Below are positions 1 to 4,978 of a DNA stretch of 5,652 nucleotides, one piece after another (the first letter of the stretch is position 1; each line of letters starts with the position of its first letter). The DNA comes from an uncultured Collinsella sp. (GTDB lineage Bacteria; Actinomycetota; Coriobacteriia; Coriobacteriales; Coriobacteriaceae), in contig CABSZR010000103.1 of NCBI GenBank assembly GCA_902482185.1, forward strand, positions 1 to 5,652, read 5' to 3'. The translations under genes were made by a program, and so were the position numbers. The notes below the pieces were generated by a model. The model had not been told where the DNA came from. It ran no database searches and was given only the letters and a program-made list of their open reading frames with translations.

Positions 1-404
1 GCGACGGCGAGCACGGCCCCGAACACGCCGAGCGCCACGGCCAGCGCGCCCGCGCCGAGCGCCGCAAGGGCGAGCAGCTTCGCCGCGACGGCGCGCCCGC
101 GCGAGGGGACCGCCGTGAGGTTGGCGAGGCGCCCGGCAGCGCGCTCCTCGTCCACGGCGAGCCCGCAGACGATGGCGGACATGAGCGGCATGAAGGCGCC
201 GAGGAACTGGGCGTAGGCGTCCGCGCCCAGCGCCGGGTCCCATCGGGCTACGGAGAAGTACTCGCCGCAGGCAAGACCGGCTGCCAGGCCGCAGACGAGG
301 TGCACCGCCGCGAGCGGGGAGCGCGCCAGGCGCAGGGCCTCGGAGAGCAGGGCCCGCGAGAGAGTCATGCGCGGCGTCGGGTCGGAGAGTCGTGTCATGG
401 CCAT
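1..404 (-). CDS. Lantibiotic-protection ABC transporter permease, MutG/LanG type (partial, N-terminal 134 residues)
   Basis: This open frame starts at an ATG whose A is also the last base of the upstream permease stop codon (TGATG overlap) and runs off the left edge without a stop. A second ATG two codons later (A at 398) is an alternative start; the GGAG/GAGG-rich end of the preceding gene can serve either. The visible protein begins MAMTRLSDPTPRMTLSRALL and contains hydrophobic stretches around residues 37-50 and 72-88. A segment reading DEERAAGRLANLT follows the second stretch, and another membrane stretch lies near residues 111-133. This layout (short cytoplasmic N-terminus, a Trp-Asp before the second helix, then a conserved D-E-x-x-A-G-x-x-x-N loop) is what I know of MutG/SpaG/EpiG permeases. 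Its place after a LanF ATPase and a LanE permease supports the call. The role would be the second membrane subunit of an exporter that expels lantibiotics from the membrane. The C-terminal half is not visible. Confidence 0.8.
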   Translation of the reverse strand, partial: MAMTRLSDPTPRMTLSRALLSEALRLARSPLAAVHLVCGLAAGLACGEYFSVARWDPALGADAYAQFLGAFMPLMSAIVCGLAVDEERAAGRLANLTAVPSRGRAVAAKLLALAALGAGALAVALGVFGAVLAV

Positions 405-1170
405 CACCTCTCCTCGGAGCGCGCGAACCAGGCCGCGCCCGCCGCCGTGAGCGCGGCGAACGCGAGCGCGCAGACCGCAAGGCCCGCCAGTGTGAGCATG
501 CCGTCCGCCGTGAGCGCCCCGCCGAGCGCCATGTCCGCCGCGAGCGGCTCGCCGCTCGGCAGCACGGGGATGAAGCTCGTGGGGATGACCATGCTCGCCG
601 ACGGCGGAAAGAGCTGCGGCAGCGGCACCAGCGACCAGGCGAACCCACCCACGAGCTGCGCGGCGAGCGGGCAGAAGATGCCCGCGAGCATGCCGAGCCG
701 CGCCGTGAGGAAGAGCCCTGCGGGGATCATCCACGCCGCGGTCACCGTGTTGGCGAGCGCGCAGAGGAGCATCGTGAGCGTGCCCGCGGCCGTGAGGCCC
801 TGCGAGGAGAACGCCGAGCCCGCGAGGTAGATGCCGAAGACCACGAGGTTCGAGAGCGTGCAGAGCGCGAGGCACCAGAGCGCCTTGGCCCACCAGGCGC
901 GCCCGAGCGGGAAGCCCAGGCCCAGAAGCCCTCGCATCCGCGTGCGCGCGTCCGCCCGCGCGACGCACGCCACCACGAGCGAGAGAGTCACGGGCAGGAA
1001 GAGCGCGTACCAGTAGTTCCACGCGCTGAAGATCTGCACGCCCCGGTAGGGCATCGCGCCGAGCAGCGGCATCGGCAGCGCCATGAGCACGGCCAGGCGA
1101 ACCGGTGCCGCGTGGCGCGACTTCAGGGCCTCGGCGCGCAGGCCCGCGAGCAGGCCGCCTTTCTCGCCCG

Positions 1171-1174
<4 letters not shown>
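404..1174 (-). CDS. Lantibiotic-protection ABC transporter permease, MutE/EpiE type
   Basis: This is a 256-residue integral membrane protein. Its ATG overlaps the stop of the ATPase gene by four bases (ATGA), with a GGAGG ribosome binding site at 1182-1186, seven bases upstream, so translation is probably coupled. The N-terminus reads LRAEALKSRHAAPVRLAVL, a short cytoplasmic helix before the first membrane segment (about 24-42). A motif FSAWNYWYALFLPVTLSLV at about 49-67 resembles the N-W-W-Y-x-x-x-L-P signature of MutE/SpaE/EpiE permeases. Further hydrophobic segments lie near 98-118, 130-156, 160-180 and 226-249, giving the six expected of ABC-2-type permeases. The loop around 186-211 (P-x-x-x-x-I-P-T-S-x-I-P-V-L-P-S-G) is typical of this family. 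It would pair with the MutG-type subunit and the ATPase to remove lantibiotic peptides from the cytoplasmic membrane. The gene is very GC-rich, at about 80% in a sampled 60-base line. Subfamily is assigned from memory of motifs; a BcrB-like bacitracin exporter is less likely. Confidence 0.85.
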
Positions 1175-1899
<725 letters not shown>

Positions 1900-1906
1900 G
1901 GGCTTA

Positions 1907-1912
1907 TCCTTT
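1907..1912 (-). promoter_or_regulatory. Ribosome binding site of the LanF-type ATPase gene
   Basis: AAAGGA on the minus strand, seven bases before the ATG at 1899. It decides the start over the in-frame ATG three codons downstream. Confidence 0.7.
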
Positions 1913-1920
1913 CTCTTCCG

Positions 1921-1953
1921 GGCGCGCGGGCCGAGTCGCCGTGCCCGCGCGCC
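1921..1953 (-). promoter_or_regulatory. Perfect 11-bp GC-rich inverted repeat in the ABC-operon leader
   Basis: Arms GGCGCGCGGGC (1921-1931) and GCCCGCGCGCC (1943-1953) pair without mismatch around an 11-base loop. On the minus-strand transcript the hairpin ends eight bases before the AAAGGA ribosome binding site. No run of U follows on either strand, so it does not look like a terminator. It could be an operator for a dimeric regulator, or an RNA stem affecting translation or transcript stability. The pairing is directly visible; the function is inferred. Confidence 0.6.
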
Positions 1954-1998
1954 TTACCTTTCGGGTTCAACATCCATGGTGGGGCGCGTTTCTAACGA

Positions 1999-2024
1999 AG
2001 CCGTAACGGCCGTTGGGCTCTTTT
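1999..2024 (+). terminator. Terminator-like hairpin followed by CTTTT, with no gene to serve
   Basis: AGCC (1999-2002) pairs with GGCT (2016-2019), and AAC/GTT (2005-2007 with 2012-2014) can pair inside. CTTTT follows at 2020-2024. This is a weak intrinsic-terminator shape on the plus strand, but no plus-strand gene lies upstream of it within the window. An alternative stem GCCG/CGGC (2000-2003, 2007-2010) competes. It may be chance or a relic of a displaced gene. Confidence 0.3.
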
Positions 2025-2053
2025 GGTGCCAGCCCTTCTCGACCCGTACGCAT

Positions 2054-2066
2054 TTGCTTAAAGCAA
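2054..2066. promoter_or_regulatory. Perfect 13-bp odd palindrome in the divergent intergenic region
   Basis: TTGCTT, one central A, then AAGCAA form a perfect two-fold symmetric site. It lies about 150 bases before the ABC ATPase gene and about 220 before the phosphatidyltransferase gene. Symmetry and position fit an operator for a dimeric repressor or activator. No regulator gene is visible beside it, so this is suggestive only. Confidence 0.3.
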
Positions 2067-2102
2067 CAACTTTCCCGATCGATGTAATCACCGAATCAAA
2101 AC

Positions 2103-2159
2103 GTGTACACCAGCCACCAAAGATGCCGAAAAATGTCGCTTTTGGAGGCTGATGTACAC
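2103..2159. repeat. 57-bp near-perfect inverted repeat (19-nt arms)
   Basis: The left arm begins GTGTACACCAGCC (2103-2115) and the right arm ends GGCTGATGTACAC (2147-2159). Over the outer 19 positions (2103-2121 against 2141-2159), 17 pairs are Watson-Crick, with mismatches at 2110/2152 and 2116/2146. Some further G-U or G-C pairs are possible toward the centre near 2131. The first eight bases, GTGTACAC, are themselves a palindrome. No T-run follows. It could be a dispersed palindromic repeat of the REP or MITE type, an operator, or an RNA structure. Whether copies exist elsewhere in the genome cannot be seen here. Confidence 0.85.
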
Positions 2160-2168
2160 AAATGCAGA

Positions 2169-2227
2169 ATCCAGCGCAGCCCAGAGGCGCCCTCCACATG
2201 TCTGGACTCTCTATGGCTGCGCTGGAT
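2169..2227. repeat. 59-bp inverted repeat with perfect 13-nt arms
   Basis: ATCCAGCGCAGCC (2169-2181) is the exact reverse complement of GGCTGCGCTGGAT (2215-2227). Inside, AGAG (2183-2186) can pair with CTCT (2207-2210), lengthening the stem. It starts nine bases after the 57-bp inverted repeat and ends 18 bases before a putative -10 box. It overlaps the tentative -35 (2223-2228), so a protein binding the right arm could affect this promoter. Function is unknown. Confidence 0.85.
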
Positions 2228-2251
2228 AGACATCGCCGGAACGGGTATAGT
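2223..2251 (+). promoter_or_regulatory. Putative sigma-70-type promoter for the phosphatidyltransferase operon
   Basis: TGGATA (2223-2228, four of six matches to TTGACA) is separated by 17 bases from TATAGT (2246-2251, five of six to TATAAT). A transcript starting near 2258 would carry a leader of about 30 bases before the GTG start. The -10 is convincing by sequence and place; the -35 is weak and falls inside the right arm of the inverted repeat 2169-2227. Confidence 0.5.
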
Positions 2252-2276
2252 ATCGAAAGTTTTGTCGTTAACCAGC

Positions 2277-2283
2277 GGGGGAG
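2277..2283 (+). promoter_or_regulatory. Ribosome binding site that fixes the GTG start of the phosphatidyltransferase
   Basis: GGGGGAG lies four bases before the GTG at 2288. The in-frame ATGs further upstream (2162 and later) lack a comparable site and would add 42 residues unlike the family, so this site supports the GTG. Confidence 0.65.
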
Positions 2284-2287
2284 TCCT

Positions 2288-2992
2288 GTGGGCATCAAAA
2301 AGAAGATCAAAAAGGAGCTTATCGGCACTTCCGATTACCCGTCGAATAAGATCTTTACGATCTCCAATTTCATCACCTTTACGCGCCTGATCCTCACCCT
2401 GGCATTTCTGTACCTGTTTGTGACGGATAACAACCGTGTCATCGCCATCGTTATCTACGCCGTTGCCGCCTCCACCGACTGGATGGACGGTCAGATCGCC
2501 CGCATGACTAAGACGGTCTCGTGGCTCGGCAAGGTTATGGACCCCATCTGCGACCGTGCACTGCTGTTTACCGGCGTGTTGGGCCTGGTAGTCCGCGGCG
2601 AGCTTCCCATCTGGGTCTGCGTGCTCATCATTGGTCGCGATATCTACCTTGGTATCGGCACGCTCATCGTGCGCCACTACCACCGTCGCCCCATCGATGT
2701 CGTCTTTCCCGGCAAGATCGCCACGGCACTACTCATGACCGGCTTCTCGCTCATGTTGTTGGGCTTTCCCGTCGTGGACGGCTGGCATCTGCTGCCCGCC
2801 ACGTTCACGGCATTCCCGGGCCTCAACGGCAGCTCGGTGCCCCTCGGCATCTTCTTTGTGTATGGCGGCGTCATCTTCTCCATGCTCACCGCTGTCATCT
2901 ATTCCATTAAGGGAGGGTTGGCCATTAAACAGGCCATCGCGCATCCCGAGGACGAGGACATCGACTTTCTTAACCCCGAAATCGAAGACTAA
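2288..2992 (+). CDS. pgsA: CDP-alcohol phosphatidyltransferase, probably PgsA-like (CDP-diacylglycerol-glycerol-3-phosphate 3-phosphatidyltransferase)
   Basis: With the GTG start at 2288 the protein has 234 residues. It carries the complete CDP-alcohol phosphotransferase motif D-x2-D-G-x2-A-R-x8-G-x3-D-x3-D, at D64, D67, G68, A71, R72, G81, D85 and D89. These residues bind the metal ions and the CDP-alcohol. A basic N-terminus (GIKKKIKKEL) is followed by SNFITFTRL (about 26-34), the usual N-x-x-T-x-x-R entry to the first helix. Several membrane segments follow (about 28-46, 50-62, 91-118, 147-161, 186-208). PGKIATALLM (about 141-150) matches the conserved G-K-x-x-T region. The enzyme would make phosphatidylglycerol phosphate in the cytoplasmic membrane. 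Other family members (cardiolipin or phosphatidylinositol-phosphate synthases) share the motif, so the substrate is not certain. It is longer than many PgsA proteins and ends in an unusual acidic tail, HPEDEDIDFLNPEIED. It is the first gene of the rightward cluster. Confidence 0.88.
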   Translation: MGIKKKIKKELIGTSDYPSNKIFTISNFITFTRLILTLAFLYLFVTDNNRVIAIVIYAVAASTDWMDGQIARMTKTVSWLGKVMDPICDRALLFTGVLGLVVRGELPIWVCVLIIGRDIYLGIGTLIVRHYHRRPIDVVFPGKIATALLMTGFSLMLLGFPVVDGWHLLPATFTAFPGLNGSSVPLGIFFVYGGVIFSMLTAVIYSIKGGLAIKQAIAHPEDEDIDFLNPEIED

Positions 2993-3002
2993 GTCGTTGG
3001 GG

Positions 3003-3008
3003 TATGAT
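3003..3008 (+). promoter_or_regulatory. Possible -10 box upstream of the FHA gene
   Basis: TATGAT (five of six to TATAAT) sits in GGGGTATGATTACG, resembling GGGTATAGT before the phosphatidyltransferase gene. No good -35 is visible at the expected distance, as it would fall in the end of the preceding coding region. It may give an extra transcript for the FHA and MerR genes. Confidence 0.35.
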
Positions 3009-3027
3009 TACGTACGGTTCATTCTTT

Positions 3028-3040
3028 GCGGCGTAGCCGC
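3028..3040 (+). promoter_or_regulatory. Small perfect hairpin before the FHA ribosome binding site
   Basis: GCGGC (3028-3032) and GCCGC (3036-3040) pair around GTA, ending seven bases before AGGGG (3048-3052). No U-run follows, so it is not a terminator. It could affect translation start or mark an RNA 5' region. Function is unproven. Confidence 0.35.
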
Positions 3041-3057
3041 GTTAGATAGGGGTTGTC

Positions 3058-3492
3058 ATGGACAACAAGGTTAACAATATGCCTCAGAACGATAAGACTG
3101 CGGACGCTACCTGCGTTTTCCGTGTTCCTTCGAGCGATGTCACCGTTCCCGACCTCATGGCCAACGTGCGCATCACCGCTCCGGTTCTGTCCATCGTCAA
3201 GGGCCCGCAGACCGGAGCTGCCTTTGAGCTCGAGGACGACGTGACCACCATCGGCCGCGATCCCGCGAACGGCATCTTCCTCAACGACATGACTGTCTCG
3301 CGCAGCCACGCACGCATTATTCGCGAGGGCCTGGGCGCCCGTATTGAGGATCTGGGCTCGCTCAACGGCACCTGGGTCGACGGCGCCATCGTCAACGGTG
3401 CTCCGCTGCACGACGGCTCTTCCGTTCAGATCGGTACGTTCACGCTCATCTACCACGAGAGCACGCCGGAGCGCATCGAAACCGGTGAGTAG
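3058..3492 (+). CDS. Small FHA-domain regulator of the GarA/OdhI type
   Basis: The 144-residue protein starts at ATG 3058, five bases after AGGGG (3048-3052). Its C-terminal two-thirds is a complete FHA domain: IGR (65-67), SRSH (81-84), DLGSLNGT (98-105) and N113, ending QIGTFTLIY. R67, S81 and N103 are the expected phosphothreonine-binding positions. The N-terminal tail has DATCVFR (16-22), which aligns with ETTSVFR of mycobacterial GarA and corynebacterial OdhI. There, PknB- or PknG-type kinases phosphorylate the two Thr residues and the tail then folds onto its own FHA domain. Here the second Thr is kept (T18) and the first is Ala. In those relatives the unphosphorylated form binds 2-oxoglutarate dehydrogenase or glutamate-metabolism enzymes; the target here is unknown and may differ in an anaerobe. 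The next gene starts three bases after the stop, as garA/odhI precedes the FtsR-type regulator elsewhere in Actinomycetota. It is cytoplasmic, with no signal or membrane segment. Confidence 0.9.
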   Translation: MDNKVNNMPQNDKTADATCVFRVPSSDVTVPDLMANVRITAPVLSIVKGPQTGAAFELEDDVTTIGRDPANGIFLNDMTVSRSHARIIREGLGARIEDLGSLNGTWVDGAIVNGAPLHDGSSVQIGTFTLIYHESTPERIETGE

Positions 3493-3495
3493 GTA

Positions 3496-4380
3496 ATGGC
3501 CGAACGCAACTATCTGAGTATCGGCCAGGTCGTCAATCTACTTCGAGGCGCATACCCCGATCTATCGAACTCAAAAATTAGATTTCTAGAAGATGAGGGG
3601 CTCATCACCCCTCATCGTACGCCTAAGGGGTATCGCCAGTACTCCAAGGAAGACGTTGACCGTCTCGAGGTCATCCTGCACCTGCAGAAGACCCGTTACA
3701 TGCCGCTCAACGTCATTAAGCAGCGACTGGAAAACGCAACGGACCTGTCCACGTTGGCTTACGAGGTGGGTCTTCTGTCCGATGTTCCGCTTAAGACGGA
3801 GCCCAAGGAAACCAAGCAAAAGCTGCATCCCATCGAGACGATCCCCGACATGCTCGGCGTCGAGATTTCGTTTATCCGCTCCCTTGCCGAAAACGATCTT
3901 ATCCGCATCATCAAGAGCCCGCAGAACCGCGAACTTGTCGATGGTCGCGATTTCCCGATTATCCGTTACTGCTCGGAGCTGTCGCGCTTCCACATTGAGC
4001 CGCGCAACCTGCGTCAGTACGTATCGTCGGCAAACCGCGAGTCTTCGATGTTTGAGCAGGTTCTCGTGAGCATGCTCGGCATGGATACTTCCGATGACGA
4101 GCGCGACGCCAAGCTCGAGCGCGCTTTTAAAAAGTTGCATGACCTCACCGAGGGTGTGCACACCGCGCTCCTTAAGAACCGTGTCTTTGAGTCGCTCAAC
4201 GCCGTGGTCGAGGACGCTGACATCGATGCCCTCGACGAGGAGATTGCGCGTTCCGAATCCACCAAGGCTAAAAGCGATGGGGCAAGCGTCCCCGCGGTTG
4301 CCGCGCACGACGAGTCGCTCGTGCAGCCGTCCAAGGTCGTCGTCCCCTCGCATAACCCGTCTGCTAACACGGGTAAATAA
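3496..4380 (+). CDS. ftsR: MerR-family transcriptional regulator, FtsR/Rv1828 type
   Basis: The 294-residue protein opens with a MerR helix-turn-helix. LSIGQVVNLL (7-16) is followed by SKIRFLEDEGLITPHR (26-41), GYRQYSKEDVDRL (45-57) and LQKTRYMPLNVIKQRL (63-78). The spelling SKIRFLE-x-EGL-x-TP-x-R and YMPLNVIKQRL closely recalls M. tuberculosis Rv1828 and C. glutamicum FtsR, an activator of ftsZ encoded next to odhI. A middle part (about 110-160) looks like a second helical or winged-helix-like module, and HIEPRNLRQYVSSANRE (166-182) matches the effector-side segment of that family. No cysteine pattern for metal sensing is seen. The last ~45 residues (251-294) are polar, low in complexity and probably disordered, an extension compared with what I remember of the relatives. 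The start lies three bases after the FHA stop, with GGTGAG and TAGG nearby, so translation is likely coupled. Control of ftsZ here is an inference from the family. Confidence 0.82.
   Translation: MAERNYLSIGQVVNLLRGAYPDLSNSKIRFLEDEGLITPHRTPKGYRQYSKEDVDRLEVILHLQKTRYMPLNVIKQRLENATDLSTLAYEVGLLSDVPLKTEPKETKQKLHPIETIPDMLGVEISFIRSLAENDLIRIIKSPQNRELVDGRDFPIIRYCSELSRFHIEPRNLRQYVSSANRESSMFEQVLVSMLGMDTSDDERDAKLERAFKKLHDLTEGVHTALLKNRVFESLNAVVEDADIDALDEEIARSESTKAKSDGASVPAVAAHDESLVQPSKVVVPSHNPSANTGK
4355..4374 (+). other. Short hairpin at the end of the MerR gene with a competing downstream arm
   Basis: ACCCGT (4355-4360) and ACGGGT (4369-4374) pair perfectly around an 8-base loop, inside the last codons. 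ACGGGT can instead pair its CGGGT part with ACCCG at 4390-4394 downstream. No U-run follows, so termination is unlikely. It may be a pause or processing site before apt, or chance. Confidence 0.25.
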
Positions 4381-4415
4381 CCGCCGTTAACCCGGCAATC
4401 CATGAAAGGTCACCC

Positions 4416-4946
4416 ATGTACGACTTCGAATCTCATATCGTCGATATCCCCGACTATCCCGAGTCCGGAGTCGTCTTTAAGGACATCACACCGCTCTTTG
4501 GCAATCCCGAGGCCCTGAAGGCCATGGTGGATGCGCTGACCGAGCATTTTGCCGACATGGGCATTACCAAGGTCGTAGGACCTGAGGCCCGCGGCTTTAT
4601 GGTCGGTGTGCCCGTGGCCGTCGCCCTGGGTGCCGGCTTTGTTCCCGCACGTAAGCCGGGCAAACTGCCGCGCAAGACGGTCAGCGAGAGCTACGAGCTC
4701 GAGTATGGAACGGATTCTATCGAGATCCACGCCGATGCCATCAGCTCTAAAGATACCGTGTTGATTCTGGACGACTTGGTCGCGACGGGCGGAACCGTCG
4801 AGGCAACAGGTAAACTGGTGCGAGATATGGGCGCAAAGCTTGTAGGTTACGGTTGTATCCTTGAGCTTGCGTTTCTCAACCCGCGCAAGAAGCTCACGCC
4901 TTCTAACGAGGACGTTGAGCTCTTTAGTCTGGTAACGGTGGACTAG
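4416..4946 (+). CDS. apt: Adenine phosphoribosyltransferase
   Basis: A 176-residue cytosolic enzyme of normal length for Apt, it converts adenine and PRPP to AMP and pyrophosphate (purine salvage). The PRPP-binding loop is VLILDDLVATGGT (115-127) with the two acidic residues D119 and D120. The N-terminal motif IPDYPESGVVFKDITPLF (11-28) and the block GPEARGFMVGVPVAVALGAGFVPARKPGKLP (55-85) are the standard Apt adenine-binding and flexible-loop segments. SYELEYGTDSIEIH (92-105) is the conserved beta stretch before the PRPP loop. The start is supported by GAAAGG (4404-4409), six bases upstream. It follows the MerR gene by 35 bases without a terminator, so it is probably co-transcribed. No missing catalytic residue or frameshift is seen. 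Confidence 0.96.
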   Translation: MYDFESHIVDIPDYPESGVVFKDITPLFGNPEALKAMVDALTEHFADMGITKVVGPEARGFMVGVPVAVALGAGFVPARKPGKLPRKTVSESYELEYGTDSIEIHADAISSKDTVLILDDLVATGGTVEATGKLVRDMGAKLVGYGCILELAFLNPRKKLTPSNEDVELFSLVTVD

Positions 4947-4978
4947 CCGCTACCCTTAGATACCGGAAAGGAAGCTTC

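Noticed and set aside
1961..1971. TCGGGTTCAAC, similar to a tRNA T-arm
   Set aside because: No acceptor, D-arm or anticodon stem can be built around it and no CCA end follows, so it is not a tRNA gene. A degraded attachment-site fragment cannot be shown from this window.
1954..2100. Promoter for the ABC operon on the minus strand
   Set aside because: I scanned for TTGACA/TATAAT-like pairs at 16-18 spacing and found only poor matches (such as TTGAAC without a -10), so none is annotated.
2162..2287. Upstream extension of the phosphatidyltransferase to an ATG at 2162
   Set aside because: The extra 42 residues do not look like the family, the ATG has no ribosome binding site and the stretch overlaps an inverted repeat and the putative promoter. 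The GTG at 2288 has GGGGGAG upstream.
2096..2683. Minus-strand frames opposite the phosphatidyltransferase and the palindromes
   Set aside because: No recognisable motif, and they lie antisense to a gene with a complete catalytic motif. The overlap with the 57-bp palindrome explains their repeated V-H-Q-P-P-K peptide.
3586..4353. Long minus-strand frame opposite the MerR gene
   Set aside because: It is the antisense shadow of a gene with strong FtsR/MerR motifs and lacks any recognisable domain.
4947..4978. Terminator or promoter between apt and the secreted protein gene
   Set aside because: The 32 bases hold no stem with a U-run and no convincing -10. The GAAGCTTC palindrome before the ATG is only eight bases and probably chance.
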